From Aureobasidium sp. EXF-3400 (taxonomy: Eukaryota; Ascomycota; Dothideomycetes; Dothideales; Saccotheciaceae): a DNA stretch of 64,000 nt. The translations under genes and the position numbers were made by a program. Below, in pieces: positions 10,856-21,379 of this stretch. Within the stretch, counting starts at the first letter, position 1. Each line of letters opens with the position of its first letter. Under the pieces are notes generated by a model that worked only from the letters and a program-made list of their open reading frames with translations, was not told the origin of the DNA and made no database searches. The stretch covers positions 104,547-168,546 of the forward strand of contig SWBL01000073.1 in assembly GCA_024195585.1 (NCBI GenBank). The letters run 5' to 3'.

Positions 10856-12591
10856 CTATGCTTTCTCGTTGACTCTTTTCTCGTAATGAATTGAGGCCGG
10901 TGCCAGAGGGCGCGAGAACAGAGACTGCAAACATGAGTCAGTATGGGGTCACAGAGGAAGTAAACAGCAGATCAAAACATACCGAATAGTCAGTGTCAAC
11001 AACACCCTCGCGACCATTAAGGTTGCGGAACTTGAAAGATTGAACCATGGTCACAAGGATGGTTTGCAGCTGCACATAGGCGAACTGCTCACCAATGCAA
11101 CGATGTCTACCAGCACCGAAAGGAAGATATGGTGAGCTGGCACCCTTGGATACCAAGCCGTAACCGTAGTCAGTCTTCTCGTCGTCTTCTACGTTCGCAG
11201 CAATAACAGGCTTGAGTTCTGCGTATTTGCCAGTGGCCTCAGCGTCCCAGCGATGCGGCTCCCAAAGCATAGGCTCGGGGAAGTACTCGGAACACTTGGA
11301 TGTAACACCAGGGGCGGCGAGCAGAACGTGAGTGGTGGGAATAACGTAGGGAGTACCCTCGACAGGCATCGGCGACTTGACAGCACGCATGATACTGTGG
11401 ATAGGGCTGTGAAGACGCAGAGTCTCCTTGACGACCTGAGAGTGCAGAGGCAAGCGAGAGAGATCCTCGAAGGTCAACTCGGGCAGATCAGCACCAAGAA
11501 CAGCCTTCTGTTCGGCAAGCAACTCTTCAACAATGTCAGGGCGAGAAGCCAGACGAAGCAGAATCCAAGAGATAGAGGCAGAAGAACTGTGTTGGCCAGC
11601 CATGAGCAGAGCAATCATCATGTGAGCAATTTCCTTGTCGGGGATCATCTGGCCAGTCTTGTACTCGCAGTTCATCAGGTTCCAAATCATGTCCGTCTCG
11701 CCGTCTTCGGGTTCTGTCTTGCCACTATCGCGTCTGGCCTTGATGATTTCCATGTAAGTCTCGGTCATCTTGCGTTGAGCAGCGTCGCGCTTGCGGTTCT
11801 GAGGAAGAGGAGCCCAGGGAAGCATGAAGTTGATGGGAGTGAAACCCATGTCGAGATCGTGGTATAGGTCGGCGAAGGTGCTGTCGAACTTTGCGCGGAC
11901 TTCCTTGCCCTGGAGCGAACGACTGGCAGTGTAGATTGTCAACTCGGCCATGGCCTTGGGAACGTTGAGTTCGCCGGCATTGCCCTTGAACCAGTTGGAG
12001 TTTGCGAAAAAGTCCTTTGTCTCGGCGGCGATGACGGAAACGTAGGAGCGGAGAGCGTCGGTGGTCAAGCCAAACTTGACAAACTTCTTCTGCTCCATGA
12101 GCTTGGAGTTGGGGCAATCGTAGACAACATCGGTGCCAAAGACGGGAGTGGTCAGGGGGCTGTAGATCTCTTCGGCGTTGACGTCCTTGAGCTTGCCGTT
12201 GAGAATGAAGTCGTTGCCCTTGGTACCTAAGCAGACAGTGGTCTTCTTACCGAGCAAGATGAAGGTGAAGACATCACCATACTGCGATCAAGTCAGATGG
12301 GGTGGTTTGGAGGTTGAGTTGTTGGGCAGAGCAACAGACCTGTTGACGGCACTTGAAGAAGAACTTGTAGGGGTCAATGCCGTAGGTGATGGTGCTGCCA
12401 ATGAAGGGGACCCAGTGGAAGACGAGTGGCGGCTCAGAGCCCTTGCGACGGACAGGCAGCAGTTGCGAGAGTACATTGAGGACAATGGCGAGAACGAAAG
12501 CCGCGCCGCCGACAATCGCGATGGCGAGCCAGAGAGGCTTGTCGCCCAAGTGCGCCGAAACGGTGTCGGTAACAGTGGCCAAGAGTCCCAT
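10856..12591 (-). CDS. erg11: Lanosterol/eburicol 14-alpha-demethylase CYP51 (ERG11), azole target
   Basis: ER-membrane cytochrome P450 of ergosterol synthesis. Exons 12591-12340, 12281-10983 and 10924-10856, introns 12282-12339 and 10925-10982, give 539 residues. Start is ATG 12591 (MGLLATV); one TM helix follows ([18 protein letters not shown]). Family landmarks: [21 protein letters not shown]1 region [35 protein letters not shown]-helix [19 protein letters not shown], ExxR in KETLRLH, heme loop [17 protein letters not shown] with the Cys ligand, and C-terminal [13 protein letters not shown] across the last splice. Residues equivalent to A. fumigatus G54, L98, Y121, M220 and G448 are the wild-type kind, and the [10 protein letters not shown] loop is intact. 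Only one CYP51 is in the window. Confidence 0.97.
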
Positions 12592-12890
12592 TGTTGGTTG
12601 ACTGAGGTTCAAGGAAGAGGAACAGGTCGCCGTGAAGGGCGTCTCGAACTCTGGTAATTAGCTATTATTGTTGCCCCTAAAATTATGGAATTATGGCCTG
12701 ACTTGCCGATCCGCAAAGCCACTCCCAGCAAAGCCACTCAACTCGAGCCACTCAGTTCACGTACGATTACCCCCTTGCTTGCATTATCAAAGGTCATCCA
12801 TCATGCCATTGCTTCATCGTCATTTTACAAAAACATTCGACTTTTCAATTTCGACTTTTTGATAGTTATCGTACCATTGCTTTCTATGCG
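12592..12890 (-). promoter_or_regulatory. erg11 upstream region with three AGCCACTC direct repeats
   Basis: The 299 bp between the erg11 ATG and the stop of the checkpoint kinase must hold the erg11 promoter and the kinase 3' UTR. The octamer AGCCACTC (plus strand) occurs at 12717-12724, 12732-12739 and 12746-12753, spaced 15 and 14 bp, 126-162 bp upstream of the ATG. An exact SREBP element is not seen. The function of the repeats is unknown. Confidence 0.45.
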
Positions 12891-15016
12891 TTATGCTTTT
12901 GTCTCTTTTGCCTTCGCCTTCTCCTTCGCAATCTCTTCCTCTCCGTAAAGCGTTTCATCTCCCTTGCCTCCCATCTTGACAAACTCGTCCGGGTTTCTTT
13001 CGTGTGCCGGGACCGCCTCTTTGACGTTCGTCTTCTTGGCTTGATCCTTGTTCTGTTCCCAGATCTTGATGTCTCGATCGTCCTTCTGAGTAGCCTGCGT
13101 CTTGAAGAACGTTGCGTCGTTGATGGAGCTTAGCAATGTCCTCTCGCGGACCGGCTTTCTCTTGGAGAAATCCAACTTGCCCATTGCTCCTGTCAGGCCA
13201 TCTGTGCTCTCCATACTTGCTCCAAAGCTCATCTGTCCATCCGCGCGTGCTGTAGTCCATGGGTGCTCCAGGCATTCATCTATCGTGATTCTCTTTTCAA
13301 CATCAACTGTGAGCATCCTGTCAATCAGGTCGAGTGCTGGATCACCAACGCTGTCCCAGTAAGGGCTAGGGTAATCAAATCGACCCATCCTGATTTGCTG
13401 GCTGAGCGTGTAAGGGTTCTCGGGAGAGTAAAGCTCGTCGCTGAACGGAGGGAACCCACACAGGCAGATGTACAAGACAACACCCAGCGACCATACATCA
13501 ACAGCCCGTGTGTACCTGCGACGGTTGCCTTGCTCCAAAATCTCGGGTGCAACGTACGATGGTGTACCGCAAAGAGTGGATGTGAATGACTCTTCTCCAA
13601 TGATCTTGGCAAGTCCAAAGTCGGCAATCTTGATGTTGAGATCACGGTCGATGAGAAGGATGTTTTCGGGTTTGATATCGCGGTGGACAATGTTGCGTTC
13701 GTGCTGTAGAAACATGTTAAGAATGAAAATCTGAGAATCACAAAGGTCAAAACATACCAGATATTTAATGCCTTGGAAAAGCTGGACAAAGATCTTTCTT
13801 GTTTCAGCCTCGCTCAGCTTGTGTTTTGCCACGATCCAGTTGAACAGTTCGCCTTCGGGAGCAAGCTCAAGGATCAAGTAAACGCCATCGCTCTCATCGA
13901 ACGTGTCCTTGAGGCAGAGGACATTAGGGTGCGAGACTCCCATCAAAACACCAATTTCTTGTTGTAGGCCATCTACTCTGCTCCTCTCCTCAGCGGCCTG
14001 CGAATTAGTGGTCGTTCGACGCTTCTCGAACTTTTTGACAGCAAAGCGAGCACCAGTGCACTTTTCAGTGCACAGATAGACTGTCGCGAAGTGGCCTTTT
14101 CCGAGCTGGCCTTGAATCGAGTATTGTTGGCGGAAGCCATTGGTGTCGCGTATGCTCGGGTATCGGAAGATGAAGCGAGCCACGTCCAGAATGGACAATT
14201 CATCGCCGTCATAGAGATCGCGTCTCTTGTTCCGACCAACTATAGCATTGTTGACGTACGTGCCGTTGCCTGAGAGGTCCTCGACGACAGCAACCTGGTC
14301 ACCATCTTTGTTTTCACAGAACAGCAGACAATGGCGATTACTGACGGTGGGCGTCTTGATGATACGATCTGGTCATAAGCTGGTCAGTTTGGCACCCTTG
14401 TCTAAAGCGAGAATAACACTGACCACACTCAGGATGCCTCCCTATCAGATAGCCACCAGCGGGGACACCTTTGTCTGCCTTCTCCTTTTCATATGACTCC
14501 TCTTGGTTAAGATACTCGTCGCGCGACACTGCACTCTTACCATTGGTGCGACCAACTATTGATTGAGGTACGGGGCATGCTGCTCGGCGTCTCAAGACCA
14601 GAGGTTCCGAAACTCCGTCGAGTGGTACGAGATAACCCCAGACTCCTTCGGCTTCCTCGTCCTCAACTTCGTAGCTGATGGGTGGTGGCGGCAAGAACTG
14701 ACTGTAGGGCTGGGTGTCGGACGGAGGCGAGTGCAGACCAGCGGCAAGGGGAGGGGAAGATTGGGGCTTCTCTGATGGCTGCGATGCGGCGTTCGAGGTG
14801 GACAATTGGCCTTCGGTCGAGTCTGAGGCTTTGTGCGTGTCTGGAGATGGCAAATGTGTGGGTTGGGCGAAGCGAGGCTTCTTCTGCGAGTCATTTTCAA
14901 TCTCGTCCGTTGACGCCTGTGGGTGGATGTCAGTACAAGAGGTGAACACCAGAGAAAAGACAACACACCCTCGCTCTCTTTAGTGGAGTCTGGTTCTCTT
15001 CTGCGGCAGGGGCCAT
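12891..15016 (-). CDS. rad53: FHA-domain checkpoint protein kinase, Chk2/Rad53/Cds1 family
   Basis: DNA-damage and replication checkpoint effector kinase. Exons 15016-14969, 14916-14424, 14368-13758 and 13703-12891 give 654 residues. The N-terminal ~100 residues are disordered with four SQ/TQ sites (DSQ, ASQ, DTQ, YSQ). FHA domain at ~170-240: LIGRHPECD, then SNRHCLLFCE, and LSGNGTYVNN, all with the phosphothreonine-binding R, S and N/H residues. Kinase domain at ~270-540: GQLGKGHFATVY, AVKKF, IVHRDIKPENILL, DFGLAKIIG, T-loop TSTLCGTPSYVAPEIL, VDVWSLGVVLYI. The C-terminus is Lys/Glu-rich. A single FHA as in metazoan Chk2 and Cds1 (yeast Rad53 has two). Divergent from atg10. Confidence 0.95.
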
Positions 15017-15363
15017 GGCGGAATCGCAACTCGTGCGGTGCGATGCGATGCAGCACGACGAGATGAGATGAGATGCGATGATGGTACAGGTAGACTAGCT
15101 GGAGAAGAGGATTGCAGATGGCTGAATCGATAAAAACATGGAGTAATACAAGTAGAGCGCGTCGAAGGGAGCTTGCTAAGAGTCTGACCAATGCAAGCCG
15201 TACCTTCTGGCTACTGCACACTACCAACTATGATGGAATTGCCAAGGAAGCCCCGGATAACTCTATCGAGAGTCTCGATCTTGCTCGGTTTTGAACTCGT
15301 TAATGCAACTGAACAGCCCTCTGCCCCGTCTTGCCTTCGAGACATGCACACGGTGCGTCCGCG
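15017..15363. promoter_or_regulatory. Divergent promoter region of the checkpoint kinase and atg10
   Basis: 347 bp between the two start codons. It contains a GATGCGATG/GAGATGAGATG purine-rich repeat at ~15038-15080. No MluI cell-cycle box (ACGCGT) and no clear TATA element. Confidence 0.4.
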
Positions 15364-16012
15364 ATGGTTAAGGTGTCTGCGTTTCCCTTCCTCACAGCCG
15401 ACGAGTTCATCGAGGCTTGCACACACGTCCAACCTCTGCTGTCCGATAGCGCTCTGCTCGCTGATGATTTCGCATGTCTGCGCGTTACCCGGCGCTTGGC
15501 TGCGGCTTTGGTCGTTAACGCCGATGGTCAGGAACATGCTGATTCGCATTTCGAAACACCAGAGGATCATGATGAAGAAGCCATAATCAAATATTCTCAA
15601 AACGGTTCATTTGTCACTGTACATTATGACATCTTGCTCTCCCCCAGCTACAGAGTACCCGTGGTATACATGACCGCCAGCCCTCCGCTCCCCGTCTCGC
15701 ACTTCTTTGACCTTGTTGTACCGCATCACTTCCGAGACGCGATGCGTGAAACTGGAGTCATGGGTGCCCTTTCTATGACGGTAATTGCTGGTCCTGTAGA
15801 ACCGATTTCTGCGGCTGACCTTGTACTGGCAGGACCATCCTCTGACGGGGATGCCGGCATACTTTGTACACCCTTGCAGCACTGCAGACACCATGTGCGC
15901 CACGAAGTCTGGCGACATTCATGTTCAAGATTATATGCTTCTCTGGCTGGGAATTGTTGGAGCGAGCGTGGGCTTGCATGTGTCGAGCGCAGATTTGCGC
16001 CGTGCTGATTAA
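15364..16012 (+). CDS. atg10: Autophagy protein 10, E2-like enzyme for Atg12-Atg5 conjugation
   Basis: Transfers Atg12 to Atg5 in autophagosome formation. Exons 15364-15780 and 15833-16012, with a GTAATT...TGGCAG intron, give 198 residues. Start MVKVSAFPFLTADEFIEAC resembles family N-termini; an upstream ATG at 15331 is in frame. The diagnostic part is after the splice: DHPLTGMPAYFVHPCSTADT, with the catalytic Cys in the HPC-x-T motif, followed by YMLLWLGIVGASVGLHV. Length is on the short side but typical for fungal Atg10. Its stop lies only 6 bp from the stop of msl1 on the opposite strand. Confidence 0.9.
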
Positions 16013-16018
16013 GGTCGT

Positions 16019-16659
16019 CTATTCTTCGTCGCTCTCTTCCATGGCTTCGTCATCCATATCCATAGGAGCTTCTTGCTCTTTCTCATCGTCGCTTTCGTCT
16101 CTGGGTCGTTTTACACCAGCAGTTTGAGCAGATGCACTGGCGGCCGAGTCGAGTGTAGGGGGCGGAGCCAAGGGAGCGGTGGATCCAGGAGCAGTAGATG
16201 CGCCTGGAGCACCTGAGAAGATTGACTGCTGAAGGCTGTTTGGCTGAGCGGCGGCAGGAGCTTCGGGGGGCGGAGGCTGTTTGTAAGTGCCGTCGAGTTT
16301 GGCAAGTGTGTCAGATTTTGTCGTCGCATATGTGATTCTCTGATGCGCGAATTAGCTCGATGCGAACAGCAGAGGAAGGGCGTAATAATCAAACATACCA
16401 TCTCCTTGCCAAAGAACTCAAAGCCTTGTAGGGATCTCATGGCTTGTGTGCTGGATGAGACGTCGCGGAACAAGATATGGGCCTGACCACGCATCTTGGC
16501 GGTCTTCAAGGCGACGATGTCAAGGATAGAGCCGTAGACAGAAAAGAGCATGTACAAAGCACGCTTCAGATCATCCTTCTGGAGCTTGTCGGGCAAGTTG
16601 GAGCAGTACAGGGTGTGGCTGGGGCGTGCGCCGGTGGGTGGGGCGGCCTTGGAAGCCAT
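16019..16659 (-). CDS. msl1: U2 snRNP B'' protein (U1A/U2B''/Msl1 family)
   Basis: Binds U2 snRNA stem-loop IV in the spliceosome. Exons 16659-16399 and 16339-16019 (intron 16340-16398, GTATGT...ATCAG) give 193 residues. One N-terminal RRM at ~14-95: TLYCSNLPDKLQKDDLKRAL (RNP2), YGSILDIVALKTAKMRGQAH and ILFRDVSSSTQAMRSLQGF (RNP1), then RITYATTKSD after the splice. The C-terminal half is Ala/Pro-rich and ends in an acidic tail. The second RRM of yeast and human U2B'' is absent, as in many short fungal members. Confidence 0.9.
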
Positions 16660-16947
16660 TTGCAACGATGCGACAAGAAAGACGAGGCGATTGATGCGGA
16701 TAGAGCAAGGTGAGAGGTGTTTGGTTGATACAAAAATGTACAGCGAAGACGTCTGTCGGCGTCGCAAAGCGCAGCAGGCAGGAGCAACCGAATGTGGAAA
16801 GCGTAAGCCCGCCCGGCAACTTCCCCACCATCGTCGTCACTGCCTTACGGAGCACCTTGGCCGAGCTCTCCCTTGTCCTTCCCAAACACATCGCTCTATA
16901 CCGTACAACAAAGACAGTAGAGAGATACTCCTGTCCTTCCATCCGCC

Positions 16948-18153
16948 ATGGCCGCTCCTCAAGTGCACCACCTCTTCAACCACCCAATCGCCGACCACTC
17001 CTTCTCTGCCGACCGCAAGACCCTCGCCGTTGCTAGAGATAACACGGTCGAGCTGTACTCTTCCAATGGCTCCCGCTTCGCCCTAAACGACGAGCTGCGT
17101 GGCCACGACAAGCTGATCACCGGCGTTGACATTGCTCCTAACTCGGGCAAGATTGTCACCTGCTCTCAGGACCGCAACGCATACGTCTGGGAGCCCTCGA
17201 ACGGCTCCTGGCGCCCCACCCTCGTCCTCCTTCGTATCAACAGAGCTGCCACATGCGTACGCTGGTCGCCCAACGAAACGAAGTTCGCCGTCGGAAGCGG
17301 TGCTAGAGTTGCTGCCATCTGTTACTTTGAAGAAGAGAACGATTGGTGGGTGTCCAAGCACCTCAAGAAGCCCCTTCGCAGCACTGTCACCAGCGTCGCC
17401 TGGCACCCCAACAGTGTCTTGGTTGCTTTGGGCAGCACCGACGGTCATGCTCGCGTCCTCAGTGCCTTCATCAAGGGTGTCGACGAGAGACCGGCACCCT
17501 CAGTTTGGGGCGAGCGTCTGCCCTTCAACACCATTTGTGGAGAGTTCTTGAACCAGACTGCTGGTGTGTTATTTACCCTTGTCCATCTGTTTTAACAAGA
17601 GCCAACAGCTAACCTGTGGTTTCTATAGGCTGGGTCAAGAGTGTTGCCTTCAGCCCCTCTGGTGATGCCGTTGCCTTTGTTAGTCACGACTCGACCATGA
17701 CTGTTGCTTACCCCGCTGGAGAAGGCCAGCCTCCACATGCAGTCATCAACATCAGCACCCAAGTCCTTCCCTTCGCCGATCTTCTGTGGATCTCTGAGGG
17801 CGAGATTGTCTGTGCCGGCTATGTAAGAAAATACAGCTTTGACTTTTATGTTATTTACTGACCCCTTCCAGGACTGTGAACCCTTCCGTTTCTCAGGCTC
17901 AGCATCTGGTTGGTCGCTTGTCGGCTCTCTTGACAGCACCTCAAAGTCTGGCGCAGCGAACCAGCGCGACGAGTCTGCTCTCAATATGTTCAGACAGATG
18001 GACCTCCGCGGCAAAGTCATTGACGATACACAACTCAAGACTGTCCACCAGAATTCGATCAGCACTGTCCGCGCATATGCTGGTTCTCCCGATGCTGTCC
18101 GCCAGATCAGCACCAGTGGTGTCGACGGTCGTGTTGTCGTCTGGAATCTGTAA
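16948..18153 (+). CDS. arc40: Arp2/3 complex subunit 1 (ARPC1/Arc40), WD40 protein
   Basis: WD40 beta-propeller subunit of the Arp2/3 complex that nucleates branched actin at endocytic patches. Exons 16948-17563, 17629-17822 and 17872-18153 give 363 residues, the usual family length. Recognised by LRGHDKLITGVDIAPNSGK, CSQDRNAYVWEPSNGSWRPT, LLRINRAATCVRWSPNETKF, VGSGARVAAICYFEEENDWW and TVTSVAWHPNSVLVALGSTD, and the end GVDGRVVVWNL. Introns have GTGTGT and GTAAGA donors. Its 5' flank (288 bp) is shared with divergent msl1. Confidence 0.95.
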
Positions 18154-18229
18154 ATACAATTCTAAAAACAATACAAGAAACCCCTTTATGCACATGCCGC
18201 GCCCTTTCTTCTACCATGCTTATCAATCC

Positions 18230-19099
18230 TCAACCTCTGCCCTTGTATTTCTTTCTCTTGACCTCTGCAACCGGCCGCTGCAGATCAGGACTTGGGCCTC
18301 GTCCACGTTGGACGCTCTCCCTGATTCGCTTCCAAAGCTCGTTGAACTTTGCTGCACTTTCCAACTGCTGTTGCCATCCGCCCGATTCATCATCCGTGTC
18401 CTCATCCGTGGCCTCATTCCCTTCCTCGTCCTCTTCCTCGTCCTCTTCCTCGTCCTCTTCCTCGTCCTCTTCCTCGTCCTCTTCCTCTTCCTCGTCCTCT
18501 TGTATCTGCGAACTGGACTGTTGCTTTTGCATACCCCCGCTCCTCGCAGGGCCAGTTGTAGGGCGCAAGACACTGCGAGCTGTCTCACCACCCGCCTTCA
18601 ACGCGTAATGACGGCTGTAACCTGCTACCACATCCATACGCTGCTCGGCATAGATTGTCAGAGCTTTCTCGTATTCAAATGTCGGCGTGCCGCCGGGATT
18701 GAATGCGTAAGCGGCTCGAGAGTGACGGTCTCGAGGGCTGTGTGTGCACCACATCCTCAAAAGTGCTGAAAAACCATGGCGTTTCCACGAAGGGTGCGTA
18801 GTCAGGCCATCGCGTACAGGCTTGAATCTGGGAGCTCTTGAGCAGTAGTCGATTCGTGGCTCGACATAATTTTGGGATCCTCTGAGCTGCGCAGTACCTT
18901 TCTCCTCCTCTCTTGAAGTTCGCAGAGCTGTTTGAACGCTTTTCGTAGAAGCGATAGCGGGATCTTTTTGCTTTATCTGTGCGAGGTGTTCGGCTGGTGT
19001 AAGAAAAGGCGTTGCAGCCCTCCTCCATTCGCGATGTGAGTCGAGTCCTGGATCTATGCACGTGAGTCGGCCATCAAGGATCCCAAGAACACGAACCAT
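18230..19099 (-). CDS. Uncharacterised protein with long Glu/Asp tract
   Basis: Not recognised. Start taken at the first ATG in the open frame (19099, MVRVLGILDG), giving 289 residues; an unrecognised 5' intron is possible because the frame stays open upstream to 19165. Visible features: RRAATPFLTPAEHLAQIKQ near the N-terminus, a basic middle part, and an almost uninterrupted run of Glu and Asp at about residues 200-235, encoded by a 12-bp DNA repeat. The C-terminus is basic (VKRKKYKGRG). No signal peptide or membrane segment. Acidic-run proteins of this kind are often nuclear, but that is only a guess. It ends 76 bp from the arc40 stop, convergently. Confidence 0.55.
   Translation of the reverse strand: MVRVLGILDGRLTCIDPGLDSHREWRRAATPFLTPAEHLAQIKQKDPAIASTKSVQTALRTSREEEKGTAQLRGSQNYVEPRIDYCSRAPRFKPVRDGLTTHPSWKRHGFSALLRMWCTHSPRDRHSRAAYAFNPGGTPTFEYEKALTIYAEQRMDVVAGYSRHYALKAGGETARSVLRPTTGPARSGGMQKQQSSSQIQEDEEEEEDEEEDEEEDEEEDEEEDEEGNEATDEDTDDESGGWQQQLESAAKFNELWKRIRESVQRGRGPSPDLQRPVAEVKRKKYKGRG
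18421..18500. repeat. 12-bp coding minisatellite (CCTCGTCCTCTT unit)
   Basis: About six and a half tandem copies of a 12-bp unit. On the minus strand each unit encodes four acidic residues (Glu-Glu-Asp-Glu type), making the acidic run of the gene at 18230-19099. The unit length is a multiple of three, so copy changes keep the frame. Confidence 0.9.
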
Positions 19100-19879
19100 A
19101 GTGGTGCTGGTCGCTCTGCTCGAGCATGCAGTACCGGTCAAATCTCTGCTCCAATTCCCAGACAAAGACAGGAGTGTTGCAAAGTCCGAGTTCCGGTGGA
19201 TGATGTTCGCATGTCTTTGCGTTCACGAATGACGCAGCAGATGGGCCATGTTGTGTCTATCGATGCGGCAGTCGGGCTTTTTTTGTTTTGGGTGGCTGGT
19301 AGATGTAAAATGGTTTGTCACTGTTTTGAAAATTCAATTTATTCGCAGAGGCTAATAACACCAAGGAGACCCATGCCTAGAGCTCTGACAGAGTCCTTGC
19401 GCTGAGCACGCGGTACGTGCGCTTCATGGCGCCAGCGAGATTTGAAAGCTTGTGAATTGCGAAACGATTCTTTGAGGGATCTCTCTTTCTATCCCCAGCC
19501 AACAAAACATCAGTTGCTGATGTCGCGTGAGGGGTTTGTCGAAGAGCAAGAAGTTACCTAACGTAACGGAAGAAAGACCCTGAGGCTTGTGCTCGCTTCG
19601 GCACGCGGGAACTGGTGTCAAAAAAACGGCCCGGCATCTTTGCCGATCTCCAACGTCCGTCCGTAACTAAACTTCATCCCATACACAGTGGGTCTCTTCT
19701 TCTATAGTCCTCTAACCCCTGGCCGGCCATGTAACACTTAGCGACGATGGCTCATATCCATGCCAACGTGGTGGCTCATGGGCTTGCGGTCTTGTTGGTG
19801 CTCAAAATGACCGTGCAAAGCCTCCCACATCTGTCTGTTCTTTTTCCAGGTCCGACAAAGTCGCTCGAGCAACTCTATC
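19100..19879. other. Intergenic, no gene recognised
   Basis: 780 bp between two divergent genes, with no recognisable coding or RNA signal. Confidence 0.5.
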
Positions 19880-20905
19880 ATGAATCAGAATTCACGTTAC
19901 GCCTATCCTTCGAGGTCAGACGATCGAAGATTGTATGATCGAGATGGGATACAATCAAGCCGTCCCGGTACCGATATGCAGGAAAAGATCGTAGAAGATA
20001 TCACTTCAAACATCATGGGAATCCTCGACTCCCGACTCAAAACACTTGTGGATGAGACAGCACCTCAAATCAGAGTAGCCGTGAGGCAGGCGCTCGGCGA
20101 TCGAGACCGTGCCCCATCACAGCCCTCTTCGAATCCTGTTGAATACACACCACCTGCTGTGGGTAATGATATGCCACAGGCTTCGCTTGTACCAAAGAAG
20201 ACACTCGCAAGGAAATCGGCGAGCAAAGCCAAAGACATTGCAGTTGCGGTGGTCTGCTCGCTAAAGCCGCGACCTTCGGCTCGCCATCCCCAGCTTGCAG
20301 GAACTCTTACAAAACGAGATCGCACACCCAGACGCTTTGACAGCTCGACTACGGCTACCAGTCCAAGCGAGATCCGTTCTCAGTCTTCCCGATCGGTGTC
20401 AATCGTCAAGATTGAAGAAAGCTCTGATGAGGGGTGCTTTCACGAAAACAACTCGGATGGAGACGACGATTTCGATATGAAAGAGAGCTCTGACTCTCAT
20501 GACGAACGCAGCGCTTCCGACGACGGAGGCAGCCCTTCGGACAGCGACTACATCGACGTGACAGATCATGTCGACAATGCTGTCAATGAAAGATCTGCTC
20601 GTTCTACACGTACCGCCAAGACCTTAGCCGGAGCATCCAGATCGGGGAGTAAGTCTGACTGTGATAAAGGTCAGGTGCAAGTCAACACTACTCCATCACA
20701 GCATCGTCAACCTGCTCGTTCTTCTCTGTCTACTGTCTCTTATGGAGGTCGCTTAGTAGGAGAGTCGAGAACAGCTGCAAGGACTTGTGACTCAAGCGCC
20801 GGCAGTAGCAGAAAGCGGGCGCATGAAGACAAAGAGCCCACATTCCTAGATCCTAGTGAATGTCCGCTGCGCAAGAAACCACTGTTGAATAAGGGAAAGT
20901 GTTAG
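19880..20905 (+). CDS. Uncharacterised disordered Ser/Arg-rich protein
   Basis: Single-exon frame of 341 codons from ATG 19880. Not recognised. Residues ~33-75 form the only ordered-looking segment (MQEKIVEDITSNIMGILDSR, then LVDETAPQIRVAVRQAL), probably helical. The rest is rich in Ser, Arg and Asp, with a nuclear-localisation-like RKRAHEDK near the end and CPLRKKPLLNKGKC at the C-terminus. IVKIEESSDE matches the psi-K-x-E sumoylation consensus followed by acidic residues. The gene lies directly upstream of, and in the same direction as, the zinc-knuckle protein that carries similar VKxE motifs. A nuclear role is inferred only from composition. Confidence 0.6.
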   Translation: MNQNSRYAYPSRSDDRRLYDRDGIQSSRPGTDMQEKIVEDITSNIMGILDSRLKTLVDETAPQIRVAVRQALGDRDRAPSQPSSNPVEYTPPAVGNDMPQASLVPKKTLARKSASKAKDIAVAVVCSLKPRPSARHPQLAGTLTKRDRTPRRFDSSTTATSPSEIRSQSSRSVSIVKIEESSDEGCFHENNSDGDDDFDMKESSDSHDERSASDDGGSPSDSDYIDVTDHVDNAVNERSARSTRTAKTLAGASRSGSKSDCDKGQVQVNTTPSQHRQPARSSLSTVSYGGRLVGESRTAARTCDSSAGSSRKRAHEDKEPTFLDPSECPLRKKPLLNKGKC

Positions 20906-21379
20906 GGTACATATAAATATCCTCTTGGTATAAGTTTGGCCACACGGCGCGGTGCAACTTTGATGCTTTGTTAGTGCATAGAACAACCCTGTATTTGCAC
21001 AGTGGTAGTCAGGGAGACAGTGCATATGAAAGATAGGTGGATCTCCTTGAGCCCAGGCCATTGTAATTAATCCCCTGCCACGACTTTGACGCGTTCGCTG
21101 GGCAGGAAACGCGGTGCAGTCGCCCAATGCTCCAAGATGACGCTCCCATAAGTAGACTCTCTCGCTCGCTCGTCTTTTTCCGAGCATTTCACTTTCGTCG
21201 TCTTGCGAGAAGCCGCAGCGCTTTCCGTCTCTGCGCCTGCCGCAAGTCTTCTTCGCACCTGCAACCGCTTCTCATTTTACGCCTGCCTCTTTGCACATCA
21301 CTCTGCAATTAACACATGTTCTTCGCCAACCTGCAACCATCACCTCGACGTCTCGTTCATCCGTTCCCTGTGTCAAGTA
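20906..21379. other. Intergenic, 5' flank of the zinc-knuckle gene
   Basis: 474 bp. One MluI-box core (ACGCGT) at 21088-21093. A pyrimidine-rich stretch follows at ~21150-21350. No further gene seen. Confidence 0.45.

Noticed and set aside
11253..11867. 204-codon open frame antisense to erg11
   Set aside because: Shadow of the conserved CYP51 coding sequence; no own motif.
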